The notes: generated by a model from the letters alone, not told the origin. A DNA stretch of 8,223 nt from Clostridiales bacterium (GCA_003533405.1 DQDL01000124.1:1-8223); one strand, 5' to 3'; positions 1 through 6,255 are shown, counted from the stretch's first letter. Numbers and translations: made by a program.

Positions 1-1046
1 TCCCAATTCCACTTTGCGCCGGTCTGATCTTCGATGAACTTGATGCAGGCCTTAATATCCTCGGCTGCGCTCTGCAGAACGGTCTCGTCCTCGTAACGGA
101 CGGGGAAGCAGAGATGGAACACGGGGGTATTGGGGAAGCGGCGGGAGAAGTAGGAAGATGCCATGGTGGAGCCGTCGCAGGGCATGGAGCTGGAGATGAA
201 GCCGGAGCCCATGTCAGGCAGAGCATCGATGACCAGTGCGCCGCACTCGGAAGAAGGAACGGGGCAGCAGTCAGCGGGCAGACCGAAGGACTCAACTGCA
301 TCGATGTAAGGTACGCAGGTGAGCTGGTCGATCTCGGAAACGAGGAAGACGGGCAGCAGCTGGTGAGGAATACCGAGCAGGTCGGGGAAGCCGGCCATGA
401 TCTGACCCATGGTCATCTCGTCGAAGGTCACGAGCATCTTGTTAAGCTCGGTGCTGTTACCGTTCTTGCGGTCAGCCTTGGAGAGGAATACGAGGTTTTC
501 TGCAACATAGCGGAAAATATCGTAAATGAGAATATGGCTCATGCGCAGGTTGCTTCCGCGCAGACCCATGATATTCTTGTCCATGAAGCCATGGCAGCAG
601 AAGTAGGAGATCATCCAGCGGTAGTGCAGAGCACTGTTGAGTGCGGGAATGAGATCCTTGGAGAAGGTCATCAGGAGCATGGCCCACATACGAGCCCACT
701 CATAGAAGTCATATGCGGTGTCCTTGATACCACGCCACTCACGGCGAACGGTTGCCATTGCGCCCTTGCGGTACAGACGGCCGAGGCGTCTTTCACCGTT
801 GAGGATGACATCCTTCTTGTTTGCTGCATCAAGTGCCATGAATGCAGCATACTCTTCTTTTACACGATCGGCAAAAGCGACTGCGTTATTCTTCTGACCT
901 TCAAAGAATCTGTTCCAATCAGTCTCTTTGAACATTTCTGCGAAGATTTTCATGCAGGTCATGAGATTCTCGCCCTGCTTCTTCCAATCGATATTATCTT
1001 TAGCCTTAAAGAACTTAGGATTGGGGAACTGAGGTTTCTTAGCCAT
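1..1046 (-). CDS. 2-hydroxyacyl-CoA dehydratase-family subunit, alpha2 (C-terminus cut by window start)
   Basis: 348 complete residues are visible; the gene runs off the window. It belongs to the HgdA/HgdB-BcrB/BcrC family, whose members bind an iron-sulfur cluster and use it in radical dehydration of 2-hydroxyacyl-CoA or in benzoyl-CoA reduction. Evidence is alignment to alpha1: shared WRG(I/V)KDT (residues 104-110 here), YRWM (142-145), ESFGL near 252, and two conserved cysteines, C261 and C290 (the latter in MPCDGS), 29 residues apart, fitting the first two cluster ligands. The third should lie beyond the window. Identity to alpha1 is low, roughly a quarter by eye. About 100 residues precede the WRG motif, 58 more than in alpha1. 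The ATG overlaps the beta2 stop by one base (TAATG), with GAGGAGGG at 1056-1063 ending 9 bases upstream, so translation is probably coupled. Family call is firm; substrate is unknown. Confidence 0.88.
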   Translation of the reverse strand, partial: MAKKPQFPNPKFFKAKDNIDWKKQGENLMTCMKIFAEMFKETDWNRFFEGQKNNAVAFADRVKEEYAAFMALDAANKKDVILNGERRLGRLYRKGAMATVRREWRGIKDTAYDFYEWARMWAMLLMTFSKDLIPALNSALHYRWMISYFCCHGFMDKNIMGLRGSNLRMSHILIYDIFRYVAENLVFLSKADRKNGNSTELNKMLVTFDEMTMGQIMAGFPDLLGIPHQLLPVFLVSEIDQLTCVPYIDAVESFGLPADCCPVPSSECGALVIDALPDMGSGFISSSMPCDGSTMASSYFSRRFPNTPVFHLCFPVRYEDETVLQSAAEDIKACIKFIEDQTGAKWNW

Positions 1047-2242
1047 TACTTATTACCCTCCTCTTTGTGAATACGCTTGATCTCGAGAGATTCAACAAAG
1101 GCCTGGCAGCGAGTGCGCAGCTGACCGGAGGAGCCGTTGTTGTACAGTCTGTCGATGGACAGAACGGGCCAACCGTATTCCTCAGCCATGACATGGGAAA
1201 CGAGAGCACGCTCGAAGCCCCAGTAGTCACAGTACTTCATCTGCTCGTAGATGATACCCTCTGCGCCGAATTCCTTAGCAAGACGGTCAGCGGTTTCACG
1301 ACGCTGATGTACCTTCTCGTCGGATATGTAACGGGCACACTCGGAGTGCTCCATAACATGACGGCAGATCTGAGTGAGTGCGTCCTCTTCGTTGTTCAGC
1401 TCGATGATCTCACGGCCGGGAGTAGAGCCGAAGCAGTAACGGTCGGAGCAAATGAATGCGCCGCAGTCCTCAAACAGCTTGGTGAGGCTGGGATCGTCGA
1501 TCTCGGAGCCGACCATTGCAACTCTTGCACGGTACCAGGGCTTGGGATCGGGCTTACGAGCCTTGATCTCCTTGAGGGTCTCCTTCAGGTACGGGAGAAT
1601 GAGTCTCTTCGGGCAGGTGAAGGAAACAAGGTTCAGGATGTGGTACTCATAACCGGTGATGACGGGATTTTCGGCCTTGCGCATCTCGCCGATCTCGGTG
1701 AGAATCTTGCAGACTTCGTTGTGCTCCTTGACTGCCTTGCGGATAGCCTTGTCGGAAACATCAACGCCGAACTTCTCGTGCAGGTTGTCAAGTACATGCA
1801 CCTTCATCTGGGTGACATATGCATCGATGGTGTAGTCAACGACCTTGAAGGGGATGTCGATATGGGTGACGAAGAACTTCTCCTTGTCGTTGCAGTCGAG
1901 CAGCTCAAGATGCTCCATTGCACGGTTCATCATCGAGCAGGCGTCAACGCCGATGAGTGCATCGAGGAACTTATAGCCGCCCTCGATACCACGCTCTACG
2001 AGTGCGCGGGCGTACTCGCAGGTGTAGTTGGACATGTAGTAGGTTGCGATGTCGAGGGAGCCAGTGTTGGGTGCGCGCAGACGCACGGAGAAACAGTTGC
2101 CTAGATTGAGAAGGACCTCGGGAACATGGTAGCAAGTGTAGCCAAGGCAGATATCGCCGTCGGCCTGAGCCTGCTTGACCAGCTCGTTGTTGGCATTCTC
2201 AAGAAGACTTTCGAAGTAGATCAGATGCTTAAGATCTTTCAA
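1046..2242 (-). CDS. 2-hydroxyacyl-CoA dehydratase-family subunit, beta2
   Basis: 398 residues, near the usual length of HgdB/FldC-type subunits. The N-terminal part carries CYHVPE (37-42), typical of the family, and cysteines 75 and 102. The second domain begins around 238 with RVAMVGSEIDD-like sequence. Cys338 in MKYCDYW matches the C-terminal cluster-ligand position of the family, and GQLRTR (373-378) is the familiar C-terminal motif. C75, C102 and C338 are therefore my candidates for [4Fe-4S] ligands (inference). It aligns without gaps to beta1 over about 390 residues (53 of the first 80 identical). The start is TTG; it is fixed by alignment to the ATG of beta1 (both MKDLKHLIYFE) and by AGAGGTG 6 bases upstream. 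It follows the CooC-like gene by 16 bases and overlaps alpha2 by one base. Probably a heterodimer partner of alpha2; substrate unknown. Confidence 0.92.
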   Translation of the reverse strand: MKDLKHLIYFESLLENANNELVKQAQADGDICLGYTCYHVPEVLLNLGNCFSVRLRAPNTGSLDIATYYMSNYTCEYARALVERGIEGGYKFLDALIGVDACSMMNRAMEHLELLDCNDKEKFFVTHIDIPFKVVDYTIDAYVTQMKVHVLDNLHEKFGVDVSDKAIRKAVKEHNEVCKILTEIGEMRKAENPVITGYEYHILNLVSFTCPKRLILPYLKETLKEIKARKPDPKPWYRARVAMVGSEIDDPSLTKLFEDCGAFICSDRYCFGSTPGREIIELNNEEDALTQICRHVMEHSECARYISDEKVHQRRETADRLAKEFGAEGIIYEQMKYCDYWGFERALVSHVMAEEYGWPVLSIDRLYNNGSSGQLRTRCQAFVESLEIKRIHKEEGNK

Positions 2243-2248
2243 ATGTTA

Positions 2249-2255
2249 CACCTCT
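2249..2255 (-). promoter_or_regulatory. Ribosome binding site deciding the TTG start of beta2
   Basis: Minus-strand AGAGGTG ends 6 bases before the TTG codon at 2242-2240. No ATG lies at this spacing in frame, and the paralogue beta1 begins with the same MKDLKH sequence, so TTG is the start. Confidence 0.75.
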
Positions 2256-2258
2256 TCT

Positions 2259-3023
2259 TCAAAGAATTTCTATTTTTTGGAGTGCTTCCTTTACTCCATT
2301 GAGCATAAGACTATCTTCCGGCAGGTCGAGCACGCTCTTGCCCTTGATATCATTTGCGGCAAAAGTGTTATCAGCCGGAATGTACGCCACGATGTCTACA
2401 CCGGGCACCTTGATGAGCTCCGCCAGCTCAGGATTTGTCATACGGTTGATGATCGCACCGATCTTATCGTAAACGATAAGGTCATCAGCGACACCCTTGA
2501 TAGTGGAAATGACTTGGCAGCCTTTCTTGCTCTGGTCGGTGACCAGAAGCAGGTGCGTTACCTTATCCATTACTCGGCGCTGTATCTGTTCGATACCGGC
2601 CTCTCCGTCTATTACAACATAGTCGAAGCTGTTTGCCAAAATGCCGATAACTTCCTTGAGGTAAGAATTGACCTTGCAGTAGCAGCCGGAGCTCTCGGGT
2701 CTGCCAATTCCCAAGAACGCAAATCCGGGCATCTCAACGAGAGCGTCAAATATCTTGAACCTTGCCTCGCTGAGCAGTTCAAGCGCTTCCCTCGTCTCGC
2801 CGTTTTCGACGCTGTCAACAATGCTCATACGGATATCGTCAAGCGTGAGCTTAACATCGACCCCCAGAGCAACTGACAGACCAACGGCGGGGTCTGCATC
2901 GATGGCAAGTATCTTCTTGTCGGGAAAATTCTCGACCAAAAGCCTTACGATAGAAGCAGAGATTGAGGTTTTGCCAACGCCGCCCTTACCTGCAACCGCA
3001 ATAATTTTTGCTTTGCTTTCCAA
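2259..3023 (-). CDS. CooC-like P-loop ATPase (MinD/ParA superfamily)
   Basis: 254 residues. A deviant Walker A box GKGGVGKT (12-19, with signature Lys13) is followed by DADPAVGL (42-49) in the switch I position and a Walker B/switch II DGEAGIE (139-145). A CxC pair, C114-Y-C116 in GCYC, and the EAGIE sequence are hallmarks of CooC, the ATPase that helps insert nickel into CO dehydrogenase; in CooC the CxC pair binds metal at the dimer interface. NRM (193-195) fits a base-recognition segment. No CO dehydrogenase gene is visible; the gene is followed after 16 bases by beta2, so it probably serves the dehydratase-like proteins, as a cluster/metal maturation factor or an ATP-driven redox partner (inference). 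Start is TTG at 3023, with AAGGGGGG 8 bases upstream and an in-frame TGA just before it; any later start would damage the Walker A box. It could be called a generic nucleotide-binding protein. Confidence 0.9.
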   Translation of the reverse strand: MESKAKIIAVAGKGGVGKTSISASIVRLLVENFPDKKILAIDADPAVGLSVALGVDVKLTLDDIRMSIVDSVENGETREALELLSEARFKIFDALVEMPGFAFLGIGRPESSGCYCKVNSYLKEVIGILANSFDYVVIDGEAGIEQIQRRVMDKVTHLLLVTDQSKKGCQVISTIKGVADDLIVYDKIGAIINRMTNPELAELIKVPGVDIVAYIPADNTFAANDIKGKSVLDLPEDSLMLNGVKEALQKIEIL

Positions 3024-3031
3024 TAAAGTGT

Positions 3032-3039
3032 CCCCCCTT
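3032..3039 (-). promoter_or_regulatory. Ribosome binding site deciding the TTG start of the CooC-like gene
   Basis: Minus-strand AAGGGGGG lies 8 bases upstream of TTG 3023-3021. A TGA in the same frame overlaps this site, so the reading frame cannot begin further upstream. Confidence 0.75.
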
Positions 3040-3044
3040 CACTC

Positions 3045-3069
3045 TGCGCATTGACACACCTTGCGCATT
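3045..3069. repeat. Direct repeat TGCGCATT in the leader of the CooC-like gene
   Basis: The 8-mer TGCGCATT occurs at 3045-3052 and 3062-3069, offset by 17 bases, downstream of the proposed -10. It might be a regulator site or chance; no function is assigned. Confidence 0.35.
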
Positions 3070-3077
3070 TTGATAAC

Positions 3078-3106
3078 AGTTTAACACAAATCATGTTAAT
3101 TTGCAA
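3078..3106 (-). promoter_or_regulatory. Candidate sigma-A promoter of the CooC-like/beta2/alpha2 unit
   Basis: Minus strand: TTGCAA (3101-3106), 17-base spacer, TAAACT (3078-3083). Each hexamer matches consensus at 4 of 6 positions. It lies between the terminator of the upstream unit and the TTG start, giving a leader of roughly 45-50 bases. It is clearly weaker than the promoter of unit 1. Confidence 0.5.
3081..3099. repeat. Inverted repeat in the spacer of the unit 2 promoter
   Basis: TTAACA and TGTTAA, perfectly complementary 6-base arms around a 7-base centre, sit between the proposed -35 and -10. The position suits a repressor operator. The arms are AT-rich, so chance occurrence is possible. 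Confidence 0.4.
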
Positions 3107-3150
3107 GCAATTCTCATTGGTTTTTATGCACTTTTTTAGGCAAGCGCACA

Positions 3151-3182
3151 AAAAAAGAAGCCTCCGAAGAAGCTTCTTTTTT
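3151..3182 (-). terminator. Intrinsic terminator of the beta1-alpha1-peptide unit
   Basis: Arms 3151-3161 and 3172-3182 are perfectly complementary over 11 bases around a 10-base loop. On the minus strand the stem runs into seven T residues (3156-3150). It lies 28 bases after the stop of the small membrane peptide gene and separates the two dehydratase units. It is T-flanked in the other direction too, but no plus-strand gene is seen there. Confidence 0.8.
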
Positions 3183-3210
3183 GTAATTTAGATAAAACTG
3201 CTGAAATTGT

Positions 3211-3384
3211 TTAAACTATTCTGCGGTCTCTGACCTGAGAGTCGTAGTGCTTGTTCAGCAGCGGGCGAATGACATAGTATATGAGCTTGTTTTCGCCGTT
3301 AGCCATATAGAGCGTAAAGGTGCCTACGAATGCAAGAACGGCTGCGAGGCAGATCTTGCCGCTGACTTTAAAAACGGTTTTCAT
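3211..3384 (-). CDS. Small single-span membrane protein, 57 residues, unknown function
   Basis: I do not recognise a family. The peptide begins MKTVFKVSGK, has one hydrophobic stretch (about residues 11-28, including LAAVLAFVG) and ends in a basic tail (VRDRRIV). The short positive N-terminus before the hydrophobic segment and the long polar remainder suggest a single membrane span; an uncleaved signal anchor is as likely as a signal peptide. Evidence that it is a gene: it starts 17 bases after the alpha1 stop, has GGGAGG 9 bases before its ATG, and its stop comes directly before the unit's terminator, so it fills the space at the end of the operon. A second ATG 7 bases upstream is closed after seven codons. 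A role linked to alpha1/beta1, such as membrane tethering, is speculation. Confidence 0.68.
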   Translation of the reverse strand: MKTVFKVSGKICLAAVLAFVGTFTLYMANGENKLIYYVIRPLLNKHYDSQVRDRRIV

Positions 3385-3401
3385 CTTGCATAACCTCCCT
3401 A

Positions 3402-5006
3402 TTAATATGCTTCCGAGTCGTCAAACTCAACGATGGTCGGATCCAGAGGCTCCTCATTGAGAACAACGGACATGTAGTTGTTTATGCAGTTACGCATATC
3501 CTGACGGGATACGGTACGGCAGTCTTCAAGGTCGTGCTCGATGAAGATGAAGTGGTAGCCGAGGTCTCTTGCCTGCTCTTCCATGACTGCGTGGACGCCG
3601 AGCATGCCCTTGCAGGCGATGTTGTCGTTGAACAGTACCATGTCGCAGTTGAAGCTCTTGGCATAGTCCCAAACGGCGTTTACATTGTCCCAGCCGCCGA
3701 CGGCGTGGTGACGCATGGTGGCCTTCTCGGAGAAGATAGCAAGATCCTTGATCGCCTCTTCGGGATCTTCGGTGTTGATCATATTGTGACCCATGGTGGA
3801 GTCCATGTTGAGGACAATGTTGATGCCCCAGCAGTTCTGTATCCAAGTCGGGAAATCGGTGTAGTAAACTGCGGAGGGTCCCCACAGGAAGGCACGGTGA
3901 CGGGTAACGCCGCCGAACGGCTCGTACTTCTCCTCGTATGCCTTTCTGATGATCTTGATGACCTTGCGGTCGGTCTTATTGAAGTAAGGATCCTGACCGT
4001 TGACGGATGCCCAAGCATACAGACGGTACAGGGTCTCGGCGATGCCGACGAGGGGGTTATACGGAGTCTTCATATAATCCCACTTCTCGAGCTCGATGGT
4101 GTTCTGCTCGTTCATGAGCTTTGCGTACTTGAACAGCTCGTTCCAGTCGTACTTAACGCCGTACTCCTTCTCAACGAATGCAATGCAATCCTTGAGCATC
4201 TGGGTGGAATACGGATGTGCGCCCGGCTCGTTGTGGATCATAGCCAGCGTTACGGGGAAGTCGGGCATGCCGATACGGCGGCGCTGGAACATAGAGGTCG
4301 CCTCGGATGCGTTGCAGGGCATATTGGTCGAGACCATTGCCTTGCCGATAAGGGGAAATGCGTCGTCCATTGCGACACCGGTCTCTGCTGCACAGCGGGA
4401 GCAGACATCTGCTGCGAGGCCGAAGGACTCAGCGACATCTATGTAGTAAGGCTCGATGTGCTGGTCAACATCGCAGATGATGAACTCGGGCAGGGTCTGC
4501 AGAGGAATGGGAATGAGCTCCTTGAAGCCCTTCATGAACAGAGGAGGCAGGACCTCATCCATGGGAACCATGACATCGGTCAGCGGGCCGCCGCCAAGGC
4601 GTCTGTCGTTTGCGAGAACGAGAGCGATCTTCTGGGTCAGGCTGCGGACGATAGCGTGCATGTTCTGGTGGGCGATCTTCAGCTCGTAGCCACGGTAGCC
4701 CTCAAACAGGCGGTCGATGAACATGAAAGTACCGAGGTAAGAGCCCATCCAGCGGTATTCCCAGAAGCCCTTGAGGCAGGCAACGGGGGCGGAGGCGACC
4801 ATCTGCACCATGAACATAAGGTTCTTGAGCCATGCCGCATAGTCCACGAGGGTGTCCTTAACGCCACGCCACTCACGGTACTTTGCAACGCCGGTCTTGT
4901 CATAGTATCTGTCACGCTGACCGCCGACGCCGTTTCTTGCGCGCCAAATGGGGTCAAAGCGTTCAAGTTTCTTATCTACAGAAGCAATTACTTTATCAAA
5001 CATCAT
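3402..5006 (-). CDS. 2-hydroxyacyl-CoA dehydratase-family subunit, alpha1
   Basis: 534 residues, longer than typical HgdA/HadB-type subunits (roughly 400-480). The first 170 or so residues are an extension also found in alpha2, with WRGVKDT (46-52) and YRWM (84-87). The family core follows: C202 in DVCSRC and C231 in MPCNAS, 29 residues apart, a second domain around 361-411, and C465 in NIACKG, which sits where the third cluster ligand is expected. The C-terminal FIEHDLED...SRQDMRN segment (487-506) matches the family ending. C202, C231 and C465 are my ligand candidates (inference). Translation starts at ATG 5006 or the adjacent ATG 5003; GGGAGG at 5013-5018 is inside the end of beta1, and the first ATG overlaps the beta1 stop (TAATG). 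It most likely pairs with beta1. Dehydratase versus aromatic reductase activity cannot be decided. Confidence 0.92.
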   Translation of the reverse strand: MMFDKVIASVDKKLERFDPIWRARNGVGGQRDRYYDKTGVAKYREWRGVKDTLVDYAAWLKNLMFMVQMVASAPVACLKGFWEYRWMGSYLGTFMFIDRLFEGYRGYELKIAHQNMHAIVRSLTQKIALVLANDRRLGGGPLTDVMVPMDEVLPPLFMKGFKELIPIPLQTLPEFIICDVDQHIEPYYIDVAESFGLAADVCSRCAAETGVAMDDAFPLIGKAMVSTNMPCNASEATSMFQRRRIGMPDFPVTLAMIHNEPGAHPYSTQMLKDCIAFVEKEYGVKYDWNELFKYAKLMNEQNTIELEKWDYMKTPYNPLVGIAETLYRLYAWASVNGQDPYFNKTDRKVIKIIRKAYEEKYEPFGGVTRHRAFLWGPSAVYYTDFPTWIQNCWGINIVLNMDSTMGHNMINTEDPEEAIKDLAIFSEKATMRHHAVGGWDNVNAVWDYAKSFNCDMVLFNDNIACKGMLGVHAVMEEQARDLGYHFIFIEHDLEDCRTVSRQDMRNCINNYMSVVLNEEPLDPTIVEFDDSEAY

Positions 5007-6193
5007 TATTTGCCTCCCTGAATGTTCTTAATTTCCAAAGATTCGATGAATGCCTGGAATCTGGTGCGCAGCTGACCGACCGAGCCAAGTGCGTACTCCT
5101 TCTCGATGGTGCAGCACGGGACATCGAACTCTTCGGTGAAGATGTGGTTTGCAAGGATCTTATCATAGCTCCAGAACTCACAGAACTTCATGCTCTCGTA
5201 GATGATACCGTCAGCCTTAAACTCGTCGCAAAGTCTCTTTGCTTCGTTGTGGCGCTGATCGATCTTCTCGCCGTCCATGAAGCGGGCGCACTGGTTCCAG
5301 TACAGATAATGGCGGCAGATAGCATCAAATGCGCTCTCGCCATCTCTGATCTCGATCTCCTCACGGCCGGGGAAGGAGCCGAAGCAGTAACGGTCGGCAA
5401 CGACCATTGCGCCGCACATCTCGATGAGCTTCGTAAACTCGGGATCATCGATCTCGGAGCCGACAACGACTACTCTTGCACGATACGGGAACTTCTTCTC
5501 GGGCTTACGGGTCTTGATCTCCTCAAGGGTCTCCTTGAGGTACGGCAGGATAAGCTCATGCGGGCAGACCTGAGAAACAAGCTCGATGACATGGAACTCA
5601 TAGCCGGTGATGGGAGGATTATCGAGCTTTCTGTAATTGCCGATCTCAGTGATGACACGGCACAGCTCGTTAAATCTCTCGATAGCCTTGCGCATTGCTT
5701 CGTCGGAAACATCGATGCCGAGGCGGTCTCTCATGGGCTCAACGACCTTGAGCTGAAGCTGAGCCTTGTAGTAATCAAGGTTGGTCTTATCGCCCTTCAT
5801 GGGAGGATCGATCTGAGTGACGAAGAAGCCGTCATGCTTAACGGGATTGATGAGGAAAAAGTGCTCCTGCATACGCTCGATGGTAGCGCAGCTCTCGGCG
5901 CCGAACAGGCAGCTCAGATAATTGTAGCCACCCTCAACGGCTCTCTCAAGAATGGAGCGGGCGTAGGGACACGTTCTGTTGGTCATGTAGTAGCTGGAGA
6001 TATCGCAGGATGTGCAATTAGGTGCACGAAGTCTTGACGAGAAGCAACCGTCAAGGTTCATAAGTACCTCGGGGATATAGTAGCAGTTGTAACCAAGCGC
6101 TTTCTTACCATCCTCGACTGCTTTCATGACAAGCTCGTTCTGAGCTTCCTGAAGCAGATTTTCAAAGTAGATCAGATGTTTTAGGTCTTTCAT
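5006..6193 (-). CDS. 2-hydroxyacyl-CoA dehydratase-family subunit, beta1
   Basis: 395 residues, first gene of the unit. Its features mirror beta2 position by position: CYYIPE (37-42), C75, C102, GSEIDD (245-250), DRYCFGS (267-273), C338 in MKFCEFW and GQLRTR (373-378). The cysteines at 37, 50, 75, 102, 178, 210, 260, 270, 293, 302 and 338 are shared with beta2. Extra cysteines found only here include a C60-x-x-C63 pair and C360-C361. I chose ATG 6193, with GGAAGGGG 6 bases upstream; the frame stays open 23 codons further upstream, but that stretch covers the leader hairpin and ribosome binding site. The gene is driven by a consensus promoter, so strong expression is likely. It overlaps alpha1 by one base. 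Family membership is secure; the substrate is not known. Confidence 0.93.
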   Translation of the reverse strand: MKDLKHLIYFENLLQEAQNELVMKAVEDGKKALGYNCYYIPEVLMNLDGCFSSRLRAPNCTSCDISSYYMTNRTCPYARSILERAVEGGYNYLSCLFGAESCATIERMQEHFFLINPVKHDGFFVTQIDPPMKGDKTNLDYYKAQLQLKVVEPMRDRLGIDVSDEAMRKAIERFNELCRVITEIGNYRKLDNPPITGYEFHVIELVSQVCPHELILPYLKETLEEIKTRKPEKKFPYRARVVVVGSEIDDPEFTKLIEMCGAMVVADRYCFGSFPGREEIEIRDGESAFDAICRHYLYWNQCARFMDGEKIDQRHNEAKRLCDEFKADGIIYESMKFCEFWSYDKILANHIFTEEFDVPCCTIEKEYALGSVGQLRTRFQAFIESLEIKNIQGGK

Positions 6194-6240
6194 ATGCAAC
6201 CCCTTCCGCTGTATTGAAATTTTTTGCTTCCAATATTTTC

Positions 6241-6255
6241 GGCGGCAGCGCCGCC
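6241..6255 (-). other. GC-rich hairpin in the 5' leader of beta1
   Basis: GGCGGC-loop-GCCGCC, a perfect 6-base all-GC stem with a 3-base loop, located about 10 bases into the predicted transcript. It is not followed by a T run, so it is not a terminator. It could stabilise the 5' end of the mRNA or be part of a leader control element. Confidence 0.6.

Noticed and set aside
2259..3023. The ATPase as an HgdC/BcrA-type activator
   Set aside because: It has a deviant Walker A box and MinD-type switches. I see no ASKHA phosphate motifs and no cysteine pair arranged as in HgdC.
2945..3151. A 68-codon minus-strand frame overlapping the start of the CooC-like gene
   Set aside because: No ribosome binding site; it runs across the promoter region and into a different frame of the ATPase gene; no recognisable domain.
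3534..5021. Long plus-strand open frame opposite alpha1, and similar long frames at 114-1070, 1067-2104 and 4883-6037
   Set aside because: They mirror the minus-strand dehydratase genes and stay open because sense codons TTA, CTA and TCA are rare there. Their translations show no family motifs, and the opposite strand encodes clear conserved proteins with ribosome binding sites.
1..6193. A CO dehydrogenase/acetyl-CoA synthase cluster, suggested by the CooC-like gene
   Set aside because: No cooS, acs or related sequence is present; all large neighbours are HgdA/HgdB-family proteins.
3402..6193. Specific assignment as benzoyl-CoA reductase or as (R)-phenyllactate, 2-hydroxyglutaryl or lactoyl-CoA dehydratase
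   Set aside because: No CoA-transferase, ligase, dehydrogenase or electron-transfer flavoprotein gene in the window indicates the substrate, and residues seen by eye do not separate these activities.
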